Origin: Fimisoma sp964619315
GTDB lineage: Bacteria; Bacillota; Clostridia; Peptostreptococcales; Anaerovoracaceae
DNA: 64,000 nt
Direction of reading: 5' to 3'
Assembly (NCBI GenBank): GCA_964619315.1
Contig: CAZUEH010000001.1
Coordinates: 1-64,000 of the forward strand
Position numbers and translations under genes: made by a program. How positions within the stretch are numbered: the stretch's first letter is position 1; each line of letters starts with the position of its first letter. The notes under the pieces are model-generated. The model was not told where the DNA came from. It searched no databases and saw only the letters and a list, made by a program, of their open reading frames with translations. Shown in pieces: positions 43,757 through 51,225 of the stretch.

Positions 43757-45607
43757 ATGGAGTTACAAAATAAACTCGATAGAATATTAAAACAAGTAGA
43801 AAAACCCGGAAGATATATCGGTGGAGAAATCAATTCCATTGTTAAAGAGCCAAAGGACGTAAAAACGCGATTTGCCTTTGCTTTCCCGGACTTATACGAA
43901 ATTGGTATGTCTTATTTAGGCATGCAGATCCTTTATAATGCGGTGAACAAGGAGACTGACCTATCTTGTGAGCGAGTATTTGCACCTGCGTCTGATATGG
44001 AAGAGCTGATGAAAAAGGAGGATATGCCTCTATATACATTGGAAACAAAGACTCCTGTAAAGGATATGGATTTTGTTGGATTTACACTTCAATATGAAAT
44101 GTCCTATACCACTATTTTAAACATGCTATCCTTAGCACAAATTCCATTGTGGGCAAAGGACAGGGGAGAAGAACATCCAATTATTGCTGCTGGAGGGCCT
44201 TGTGCCTTTAATCCAGAGCCTTTGGCAGACTTCTTTGATATGTTTCTTATTGGTGATGGAGAAGATTTGTTGCCAGAAGTACTTAAGCTTCATGCTGAAT
44301 GTAAAGCCGCTGGTATAACAAAGGACGGATTTTTGGAAAAAGCATGCAAACTACAAGGCGTTTATGTGCCAAAGTTCTATGAAGTTAAATATAATGATGA
44401 TTTGACGATAAACGAATTATGTAAACTTAACGAAGAAGCCCCAGATTTTGTTCAGCGAAACATTATGCCTGACATTGAAGAAGCTCCTTTCCCTATAAAC
44501 GCGATTATTCCAATGGTTGAAGCCGTTCATGATAGGGCTGTAGTAGAAACTTTTCGAGGATGTACTAGAGGGTGCCGTTTCTGTCAAGCAGGTATGATTT
44601 ATAGACCCGTACGCGAAAGAAGCAAAGATCGCATTATAGAATTAGCAAAAGGACAGATAGAAGCCACTGGAAATGACGAACTTTCTTTGCTTTCACTCTC
44701 TACTAGTGATTATTCTGATTTTGAAAACATGACACTTGATTTAATGGATTATTGCAAGACAAGCAATGTGTCCTTATCCTTGCCATCTCTTAGAGTGGAC
44801 AAGTTTGCTTTTGAAGTTTTGAGCAAAATTCAAGAATATAAAAAATCAGGACTTACATACGCTCCTGAGGCGGGAACTCAAAGATTGAGAGATGTTATAA
44901 ACAAAGGCGTTACAGAGAATGATATATATACTTCCGTGGAACAGGCTCTTTCCTTAGGGTGGCAACATATTAAGTTGTACTTTATGATTGGACTGCCTAC
45001 AGAAACTAATGAAGACTTAGATGGAATTGCGGATATTGCAAAGAATATAATTGAAATAAACAAAAAGTATAATGGTCCAAGAGGTGGAAGATTTAGACTA
45101 ACCGTCAGTGTTTCTAACTTTGTACCAAAAGCTGATACTCCTTTCCAGTGGGAAGGGCAAAACACTCCAGAAGAATTTAGAGAAAAACACATATACTTAG
45201 AACAAAAGTTGAGAATAAAAGGTGTTACTTTTAACTATCACGACGATTTTACAAGTGTCTGTGAAGCCGTCTTTGCAAGAGGTGACAGGAAAACTTCTAA
45301 AGCACTTTGGGAAGCATACAACTTAGGTTGTCGTTTAGATGGTTGGAGTGAGCATTTCCACCCTGATAGATGGCAAAAAGCCTTTGAAATAAGCGGAATT
45401 TCACCAGAATTCTATGCTTATAGACAGAGAAAAACAGAGGAGATTCTTCCATGGGATCACATATCTTGTGGAGTTGATAAAGGATTCCTTTTATCTGAAA
45501 AAGAAAAAGCCTATGGAGAAACCATTACACCTGACTGTAGACACAATTGTAATGGCTGTGGTATCAACGAATTAGTAGAATGTAAATGGGAGGGAATTTA
45601 TGGCTAA
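43757..45607 (+). CDS. TIGR03960 family B12-binding radical SAM protein
   Basis: The 616-residue protein has an N-terminal cobalamin-binding-like domain (DVKTRFAFAFPDLYEIGMSY), then the radical SAM motif FRGCTRGCRFCQAGMIYRPV (CxxxCxxC), and a cysteine-rich C-terminus (CRHNCNGCG). It matches the TIGR03960 family, which is often found beside a TIGR03936 partner, as here; the reaction is not established. AGAAGGAGATTCTTT precedes ATG 43757, and an upstream open frame starts inside the HD gene. Its stop overlaps the partner's start by 8 bases, which suggests they act together, perhaps on RNA. Confidence 0.88.
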   Translation: MELQNKLDRILKQVEKPGRYIGGEINSIVKEPKDVKTRFAFAFPDLYEIGMSYLGMQILYNAVNKETDLSCERVFAPASDMEELMKKEDMPLYTLETKTPVKDMDFVGFTLQYEMSYTTILNMLSLAQIPLWAKDRGEEHPIIAAGGPCAFNPEPLADFFDMFLIGDGEDLLPEVLKLHAECKAAGITKDGFLEKACKLQGVYVPKFYEVKYNDDLTINELCKLNEEAPDFVQRNIMPDIEEAPFPINAIIPMVEAVHDRAVVETFRGCTRGCRFCQAGMIYRPVRERSKDRIIELAKGQIEATGNDELSLLSLSTSDYSDFENMTLDLMDYCKTSNVSLSLPSLRVDKFAFEVLSKIQEYKKSGLTYAPEAGTQRLRDVINKGVTENDIYTSVEQALSLGWQHIKLYFMIGLPTETNEDLDGIADIAKNIIEINKKYNGPRGGRFRLTVSVSNFVPKADTPFQWEGQNTPEEFREKHIYLEQKLRIKGVTFNYHDDFTSVCEAVFARGDRKTSKALWEAYNLGCRLDGWSEHFHPDRWQKAFEISGISPEFYAYRQRKTEEILPWDHISCGVDKGFLLSEKEKAYGETITPDCRHNCNGCGINELVECKWEGIYG

Positions 45608-46280
45608 CAGATATGTACTTGAATTTAGCAAAACTGGTTATGCAAAATATACTTCTCATTTAGATTTAATCAGATTATTTAAACGAGCATTTAGAAAGAG
45701 TCAAATTAGTTTGAAATATTCTCAAGGCTTTAATCCCCATCCAAAGATTGGCTTTGCTCAACCACTATCATTAGGCTATTCTAGCAGTTGCGAGCTTTTG
45801 GAATTTGAAACTGATAAGACTTATGAGGCAGAAAATATTTTCAATACACTTTTGCCACAAATGCCACAGGGAATAGTTTTAAAGTGGTGCAAAACCATTG
45901 ATAGCAACATTAAATCTCTTGCCGCTGCTGCTGATAATGCAGAATATATGGTAACAATTCCTTTAGACATAACAGTCGATGAGCTCTACAATCTTGCAAA
46001 AGGGTATATGGAGCAAGAGCAAATATTAGCTATGAAGAGGCAGAAAAAAGACAAGAAAATGGTTTCCATTGATATAAAAAGGATGATAAGAAGCTTCAAC
46101 GCAAGTAAGGTAGATCAAAACATTTGTCTAACTATGCTTTTAGATTGTGGAAGTATGTCAAATTGCAGCCCTGAGCTTGTTATTGCATCGTTCTGTCAAT
46201 ATGGAAATATTGAGATTCCTCGATACATGATAGATGTCGAAAGAACTGCACTCGGGTTTTCCAATAATTTACAATTTTAG
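45600..46280 (+). CDS. TIGR03936 (DUF2344) family protein, radical SAM partner
   Basis: The 226-residue protein starts with YVLEFSKTGYAKYTSHLDLIR and contains KYSQGFNPHPKIGFAQPLSLG, hallmarks of the DUF2344/TIGR03936 family. It is usually encoded directly after, or fused to, the TIGR03960 radical SAM protein. Its ATG lies 8 bases inside the preceding gene. The function is unknown; the neighbours in other genomes (rne/rng-type genes, rplU-rpmA) suggest a link to translation or RNA. Confidence 0.85.
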   Translation: MANRYVLEFSKTGYAKYTSHLDLIRLFKRAFRKSQISLKYSQGFNPHPKIGFAQPLSLGYSSSCELLEFETDKTYEAENIFNTLLPQMPQGIVLKWCKTIDSNIKSLAAAADNAEYMVTIPLDITVDELYNLAKGYMEQEQILAMKRQKKDKKMVSIDIKRMIRSFNASKVDQNICLTMLLDCGSMSNCSPELVIASFCQYGNIEIPRYMIDVERTALGFSNNLQF

Positions 46281-46282
46281 TA

Positions 46283-46311
46283 TTGACACCTCTCTCTTTT
46301 AAATGTAAAAT
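46283..46311 (+). promoter_or_regulatory. Predicted sigma-A promoter of comEA
   Basis: A perfect TTGACA (46283-46288) and TAAAAT (46306-46311) are separated by 17 bp, only about 20 bases before the start codon. Confidence 0.6.
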
Positions 46312-46331
46312 TATGTAAAAGGGGTGAGGGT

Positions 46332-46976
46332 ATGAATAAACTTAAAGATATTAGAAGTTTTGATGAGCTAAAAGAGCTAATAATCCAAAATAAAGAGTTT
46401 ATAAAAAAGGCAGCCCTACCAGTAACTGTAGCGGCTGCTTTATTATTTTTTTGGATGTTTGGTGGAGATAGTAAGGACGTTATAAAAGAAGAAGAAGGAA
46501 CGCCTTCTCAAATAGAAGAACAAGTGCAGGAAGAAACCAATGAATCCGTATCGGAAGATATATATGTTGATATAAGCGGATGTGTAAACGAACCAGGAGT
46601 ATATAAAGTCGCAGTAGGAACAAGGTTATTTCAACTAATTGATCAAGCTGGAGGCATTACAAAAGACGCTGACATTCAGTCTATGAATAGAGCAGAGGAG
46701 GTATACGATGGCCAAAAGATAGTCGTGTATTCCGTTGATAACAAAGAGGACATGTCCGAGGTATCAGGAGCAGAAAGCGGAAATAATAAGATAAACATAA
46801 ACAGAGCCGATGTCTCACAACTGCAAACAATCCCTGGTGTAGGGCCAGTAACGGCTGAAAAGATAATTGAATACAGAAAAAGCAATGGTAGATTTGCTAC
46901 AATTGAGGATCTAAAAAAGGTGAGCGGCATAGGTGAAAAGACATTTGAAAAGTTAAAAGACCATATAACAGTATGA
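46332..46976 (+). CDS. comEA: ComEA family DNA-binding competence protein
   Basis: ComEA is the membrane-anchored receptor that binds incoming double-stranded DNA. The 214 residues have a cytoplasmic head, one membrane span (about 31-46), a Glu-rich spacer, an SLBB domain (VDISGCVNEPGVYKV), and a C-terminal helix-hairpin-helix pair (NINRADVSQLQTIPGVGPVTA, KKVSGIGEKTFEKLKDHI). GGGGTGAGGGT precedes the ATG. It stands alone, about 41 kb from comEC, whereas the two usually share an operon. Confidence 0.92.
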   Translation: MNKLKDIRSFDELKELIIQNKEFIKKAALPVTVAAALLFFWMFGGDSKDVIKEEEGTPSQIEEQVQEETNESVSEDIYVDISGCVNEPGVYKVAVGTRLFQLIDQAGGITKDADIQSMNRAEEVYDGQKIVVYSVDNKEDMSEVSGAESGNNKININRADVSQLQTIPGVGPVTAEKIIEYRKSNGRFATIEDLKKVSGIGEKTFEKLKDHITV

Positions 46977-46981
46977 TGTCT

Positions 46982-47009
46982 TTGAGAAAAGAACGGTGCT
47001 TTCTATAAA
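46982..47009 (+). promoter_or_regulatory. Possible sigma-A promoter of spo0A
   Basis: TTGAGA (46982-46987) and TATAAA (47004-47009) are separated by 16 bp, giving a leader of about 120 bases. No Spo0A box (TGTCGAA) or clear sigma-H promoter is seen. Confidence 0.4.
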
Positions 47010-47136
47010 TATTAGTGTTAAGGCCACTATTTGTAACGGAATGTGTTAAAAAAGATTCCTCAAAAGTTTAATATAGCATTAAACTTAAATTAGTTAAAGG
47101 AAACCATAAACGGAAAAAAGCTTATAGGAGGAAGCC

Positions 47137-47949
47137 ATGAAAAAGATTAGTATTGGAATAGTAGATGATAATAAAGATTTTTGTGATGTAGTACGGAATT
47201 ATATTAAAAAAGAAAAGAATATGAAAGTATTATTTATTGCCAATGATGGCTTAGAGGCAATGGAGTATCTAAACTCGGAGTTGGAATGTCCGGATATCTT
47301 GATTTTAGATTTGATAATGCCTCATTTAGATGGTCTTGGGGTATTGGAGTCTTTGAATTCCATTAAATTAGACAAATATCCTAGGGTAATAATTACATCT
47401 GCTATAAGACAGGATTCAATGATACAAAAGTCTACATCCTTAGGCGCGCAATATTATTTAGTTAAACCTGTAAACTTAAGCTTGCTTATCAAAAGAATTA
47501 ACCAACTAAACCTACCACTAACAGAAGAAGTTTCCAAGGATGATGCAAACTCAAACTTACAAAAGTCTTTAGTCATGAAAGACTCTTTATTAAACCGGGA
47601 TTTGGATATGAATATTAATAATTTTTTACACGAAGTTAGCGTTCCTAAGCATGTAAAAGGACATCAATTCTTGAGAGACGCTATAGCTTTAGTGGTAAAC
47701 AATACGGACTTGCTAAGTGCAATAACCAAAGAACTATATCCAACTGTAGCAGACATGAACAATACAACCCCAAGTAGAGTTGAACGAGCGATTAGACACG
47801 CTATTGAGCTAACATGGAGCAGGGGCGACTTAGTAACATTAGACTACATCTTTAAGGGTGCGATAAAAAAGGGGACTTATAAACCTACAAACAGTGAGTT
47901 TATAGCTGTAATTGCAGATAAATTAAGAATAGAGCGAGCTTTAGTGTAA
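47137..47949 (+). CDS. spo0A: Sporulation transcription factor Spo0A
   Basis: Spo0A is the phosphorylation-activated master regulator of sporulation in Firmicutes. The 270 residues have a receiver domain (GIVDDNKDFCDVV with acidic pair, phosphoacceptor Asp in LILDLIMPHLDG, Lys in YYLVKPVN) and the C-terminal Spo0A DNA-binding domain (HVKGHQFLRDAIALVV, TPSRVERAIRHAIELTW, KPTNSEFIAVIADKLR). TATAGGAGGAAG precedes the ATG. The usual upstream neighbour spoIVB is missing, and no other strictly sporulation-specific gene lies in the window, so ability to sporulate is not shown. Confidence 0.96.
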   Translation: MKKISIGIVDDNKDFCDVVRNYIKKEKNMKVLFIANDGLEAMEYLNSELECPDILILDLIMPHLDGLGVLESLNSIKLDKYPRVIITSAIRQDSMIQKSTSLGAQYYLVKPVNLSLLIKRINQLNLPLTEEVSKDDANSNLQKSLVMKDSLLNRDLDMNINNFLHEVSVPKHVKGHQFLRDAIALVVNNTDLLSAITKELYPTVADMNNTTPSRVERAIRHAIELTWSRGDLVTLDYIFKGAIKKGTYKPTNSEFIAVIADKLRIERALV

Positions 47950-48035
47950 AGAACAAGATTTGCACACAAATCCTTCTTGCGTAATTTACTATAAAAGATT
48001 ATAATTTTAATAGTTACATTGACAAGGAGTAAAAA

Positions 48036-48224
48036 ATGATTACAGAAGAAATGATAGATAGAATAAATCAATTATCCCGCAAAAAGAAAGCTGAAGGATT
48101 GACTGCAGAAGAACAGGCAGAGCAAAAGGTTCTTTATAGAAAATACATCGATGCTTTTAAAACCAACTTAAAATCTCAATTAGACATGATAGAAATTGTA
48201 GATGAGGATGATAAGAAAAATTAA
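48036..48224 (+). CDS. DUF896 (YnzC) family protein
   Basis: The 62-residue protein has the DUF896 pattern: EMIDRINQLSRKKKAEGLT, EEQAEQKVLYRKYIDAFK and NLKSQLDMIEIVDE. In B. subtilis the related ynzC belongs to the yneA SOS operon; here it is away from the yneA-like gene and has no visible LexA box. Its role is unknown. CAAGGAG precedes the ATG, and a terminator follows. Confidence 0.9.
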   Translation: MITEEMIDRINQLSRKKKAEGLTAEEQAEQKVLYRKYIDAFKTNLKSQLDMIEIVDEDDKKN

Positions 48225-48235
48225 AATTGTTTTTT

Positions 48236-48273
48236 AAGAGCCAAAACTTCTTGTAAGTTTTCGGTTCTTTTTT
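48236..48273 (+). terminator. Rho-independent terminator after the DUF896 gene
   Basis: A stem of about 12 bp (48236-48247 with 48257-48269, one bulge and one G-U) is followed by a T run. Confidence 0.7.
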
Positions 48274-48354
48274 CTTAGTTACATTGGAGATATCAGACTT
48301 TAACAAATTAAAAGATAAAATGTCTATATTTTAGAACAATTTTTTAGTTAAGTG

Positions 48355-48382
48355 TTTAAACTCAAATGAATTTTGGTATAAT
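48355..48382 (+). promoter_or_regulatory. Predicted sigma-A promoter of iscS-iscU-mnmA
   Basis: TTTAAA (48355-48360) and TATAAT (48377-48382) are separated by 16 bp, with an extended TGG before the -10. Confidence 0.55.
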
Positions 48383-48417
48383 AAGGTATGATAAAACACA
48401 AAGGAGCATTCAAATAA

Positions 48418-49587
48418 ATGAGAAATGTATATTTGGACTATTCAGCAACTACTCCTGTAAAGGAAGAGGTATTAAAGGAAATGATTCCTTACTTTACGGA
48501 AAAATTCGGTAATCCGTCAAGTTTATATGATATAGGTCTTGAGTCAAAAGACGCAATTACTAATGCGAGAGAACAAATTGCTCAACTTATAAATGCAAAA
48601 CCATCCGAAATATATTTTACAGCGGGAGGCACAGAGGCAGACAACTGGGCTTTGTTAGGCGCTGCCGAAAAACTAAAAGCAAAGGGAAATCACATAATAA
48701 CTACTAAGGTCGAGCATCATGCAGTATTACATTCATGTGAATTTCTTGAAAAGCAAGGATTTTATGTGACTTATCTTGATATTGACAAAGAAGGTAGAAT
48801 AGATTTAAAAGACCTTGAAAGCAAAATCACAGATAAAACTATCTTGATAAGCATAATGTTGATAAACAATGAAATTGGTACAGTTGAGCCAGTAAAAGAG
48901 GCGGCGGCAATTGCAAAGAAGCATAACATACTTTTCCACACAGACGCTGTACAAGCTCTTGGAAATGTTCCAATTGATGTAAAAGATATGGGCATAGACA
49001 TGATGTCTATTTCCGCTCATAAAATATATGGACCTAAGGGCGTAGGTGCTCTTTATCTCAGAAAAGGCCTCAAAATTGAAAATTATATGCATGGAGGAGG
49101 CCAGGAGAACCGTAAAAGAGCGGGAACAGAAAACTTGGCTGGTATTGTAGGCTTTGGAAAAGCGGCTGAAATATCAAGATTAGAATTTGATAGGCATGTT
49201 AAACATTGTTCTGAATTAAGAGATTACTTTAAGGACAGAATATTATCAGAAATCCCAGATACAATGTTAAACGGTACTATGGATGGAAGACACCCAGGAA
49301 ACTTAAGTATAACGTTTAACTATATTGAAGGAGAAGCAATCTTACTACTTCTTAACCAGTATGGAATAAGCGTTTCCACTGGATCCGCTTGTTCATCAGC
49401 ATCGCTGGAACCATCTCATGTACTTTCTGCTTTAGATGTACCTGTTGAGATGATCCATGGAACAGTTAGGTTTACTGTAGGAGATTTTACAACTAAAGAA
49501 GATATAGATTATGTAACAGAAAAGCTGAAGACAATAATAACAAAATTAAGAGAAATTTCCTCTGTAAACTCAAAGAAAGGCTGGTAA
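48418..49587 (+). CDS. Cysteine desulfurase (NifS/IscS family)
   Basis: The PLP enzyme takes sulfur from cysteine and passes it on as persulfide. The 389 residues start with VYLDYSATTPVKEEVL, have the PLP lysine in ISAHKIYGPKGVGALY, and the persulfide cysteine in STGSACSSASLEPSHVL. The adjacent iscU and mnmA genes show that it supplies both Fe-S assembly and tRNA thiolation. AAAGGAG precedes the ATG by about 11 bases. The product is 5 bases upstream of iscU. Confidence 0.95.
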   Translation: MRNVYLDYSATTPVKEEVLKEMIPYFTEKFGNPSSLYDIGLESKDAITNAREQIAQLINAKPSEIYFTAGGTEADNWALLGAAEKLKAKGNHIITTKVEHHAVLHSCEFLEKQGFYVTYLDIDKEGRIDLKDLESKITDKTILISIMLINNEIGTVEPVKEAAAIAKKHNILFHTDAVQALGNVPIDVKDMGIDMMSISAHKIYGPKGVGALYLRKGLKIENYMHGGGQENRKRAGTENLAGIVGFGKAAEISRLEFDRHVKHCSELRDYFKDRILSEIPDTMLNGTMDGRHPGNLSITFNYIEGEAILLLLNQYGISVSTGSACSSASLEPSHVLSALDVPVEMIHGTVRFTVGDFTTKEDIDYVTEKLKTIITKLREISSVNSKKGW

Positions 49588-49591
49588 TAAT

Positions 49592-50035
49592 ATGGCATTA
49601 TATAACGAAACTGTAATGGAACACTTCATGAACCCTCAAAACGTAGGAGACTTAGAAAACGCAGATGGTACAGGCGTTTACGGCAGCCCGGTATGTGGTG
49701 ACATGATGCAGATTCAGATAAAAGTAGAAGACGAAAAAATAGTAGATGCAAAATTCAAGACTTTTGGTTGCGGCAGCGCTATCGCATCTTCTAGCATGGC
49801 TACTTCAATGATAATTGGCAAAACAATCGAAGAAGCTTTGGATATTACAAACAAACAAATCATCGACAACTTAGGCGGACTCCCACCTGTAAAAGTGCAT
49901 TGTTCAGTCCTTGCGGACAAAGCTATCAAAAATGCCATATATGATTATGCGCAAAAGAATGGCAAAACTTATGCTGCACTAGAAGGCTACGATCCAGAAG
50001 CTGATGAGGATGATCATGGAGATACAGAAGAATAA
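49592..50035 (+). CDS. Fe-S cluster assembly scaffold IscU/NifU-like
   Basis: The 147-residue protein is the scaffold on which Fe-S clusters are built. Its three conserved cysteines are in GSPVCGDMMQIQIK, FGCGSAIASSSMA and KVHCSVLA. It starts 5 bases after the desulfurase gene and overlaps mnmA by 20 bases, which is a strong sign of a single sulfur-trafficking unit. The C-terminal acidic tail (EADEDDHGDTEE) is typical of clostridial NifU-like proteins. Confidence 0.95.
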   Translation: MALYNETVMEHFMNPQNVGDLENADGTGVYGSPVCGDMMQIQIKVEDEKIVDAKFKTFGCGSAIASSSMATSMIIGKTIEEALDITNKQIIDNLGGLPPVKVHCSVLADKAIKNAIYDYAQKNGKTYAALEGYDPEADEDDHGDTEE

Positions 50036-51071
50036 AAACAAAGTCTTATTAGGTTTAAGCGGCGGGGTGGACAGCACTGCCGCTGCTTTGTTGTTAAAAG
50101 AAAACGGATATCAAGTTACGGGTTACTTCTTTGATGTACTAGGCACTAACAAAGATGGACAAAAAGAAGCTCAAGCTTTGGCAGATAAGCTAGGAATAGA
50201 GCTTATACGTGAAGATGTTTCTGCTGAGTTCGAAGAGAAAATTGTCAAAATCTTTTGTCAAAATTATCTTGACGGCAAAACCCCAAACCCTTGTGTAATA
50301 TGTAATCCTTATATTAAATTTAAGAAACTAATTGAAAAAGCCGACCAAATTGGAGCATATTATATATCTACAGGTCATTATTGTCGTATATCTTATGATG
50401 AAAACACTAAAAAATACTTCGTAAGACAAGGGGCTAACAGCAAGAAGGATCAGTCATATATGCTGTATAGACTGAATCAAGACGTTTTGAGCCGTTTGAT
50501 TTTTCCACTAGGGGAATTGGAGGAAAAAGAACAAATAAGAGCACTGGCGAGAAATTATGGCCTTCAAAATGCCGAAAAGAAGGACAGTCAGGAGATTTGC
50601 TTTATAGATAGTGACTCTGATTACACAGAGTTCATGAAAAATAGAGGATTAAGCTCTAAAAAAGGCAATTTTATAAACAGCTCTGGCGAGATTCTAGGAC
50701 AACACGAAGGCATACTAAATTATACAATTGGACAAAGAAAAGGGCTTGGAATAGCTTTTGGCAAGCCAGCATTCGTAACTTGCATAAATTCTAAAACTAA
50801 CGAAGTAACATTAGGCTCTAATGCAGACCTTTTTAACACAAAAGTTACCTGCACGGATTACTTTTTCACAGCAAACAATGCTGATTTTTACAATAATAAA
50901 AAAGTTTTGGCCAAAGTCAGATATTCGGCAGAAAATACAGAGGCTCTCATTGAAGTTTACAATAACAAAATTATGGCAACTTTCGAAGAACCTCAACGTG
51001 CCGCTACTCCAGGACAGTCAATTGTTTTTTATGAGGGCGAAAATGTAATTGGTGGAGGATTTATAGAATAG
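50016..51071 (+). CDS. mnmA: tRNA 2-thiouridine(34) synthase MnmA
   Basis: MnmA makes the 2-thio group of wobble uridine in tRNA-Lys, Glu and Gln, using sulfur from the upstream desulfurase. The 351 residues have the PP-loop LGLSGGVDSTAAALLL, the first catalytic Cys in NPCVICNPYIKF, and the second in SQEICFI. Several ATGs lie close together (50004, 50010, 50016). I took 50016 because AGGA sits 5 bases before it. It begins inside the end of iscU. Confidence 0.95.
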   Translation: MEIQKNKNKVLLGLSGGVDSTAAALLLKENGYQVTGYFFDVLGTNKDGQKEAQALADKLGIELIREDVSAEFEEKIVKIFCQNYLDGKTPNPCVICNPYIKFKKLIEKADQIGAYYISTGHYCRISYDENTKKYFVRQGANSKKDQSYMLYRLNQDVLSRLIFPLGELEEKEQIRALARNYGLQNAEKKDSQEICFIDSDSDYTEFMKNRGLSSKKGNFINSSGEILGQHEGILNYTIGQRKGLGIAFGKPAFVTCINSKTNEVTLGSNADLFNTKVTCTDYFFTANNADFYNNKKVLAKVRYSAENTEALIEVYNNKIMATFEEPQRAATPGQSIVFYEGENVIGGGFIE

Positions 51072-51084
51072 TATTTGGTTATTA

Positions 51085-51128
51085 ACACACTATTCTCGAG
51101 ATATTCTTGAGATAGTGTGTTTTTTTCG
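51085..51128 (+). terminator. Rho-independent terminator after mnmA
   Basis: A perfect 10-bp stem (51085-51094 with 51113-51122) encloses a further self-complementary TCTCGAGA and is followed by a T7 run. Confidence 0.88.
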
Positions 51129-51169
51129 TTAAAAGCGAGAAAATCAAAAGGCTGAGGAGGGCAAATAAA

Positions 51170-51198
51170 TAGACTTTTTATATCAAATATGATAAAAT
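51170..51198 (+). promoter_or_regulatory. Predicted sigma-A promoter of alaS
   Basis: TAGACT (51170-51175) and TAAAAT (51193-51198) are separated by 17 bp with TGA before the -10. The resulting leader is about 20 bases, too short for a T-box. Confidence 0.6.
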
Positions 51199-51225
51199 AT
51201 TGTATTGTCTAGGAGGATTTTACAA

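Noticed and set aside
47090..47120. Sigma-H type promoter for spo0A (AAAGGAAAC)
   Set aside because: The matching -10 (GAAT at the right spacing) is absent.
51072..51225. T-box riboswitch before alaS
   Set aside because: The predicted leader is only about 20 bases and no T-box motif is present; the hairpin here is the mnmA terminator.
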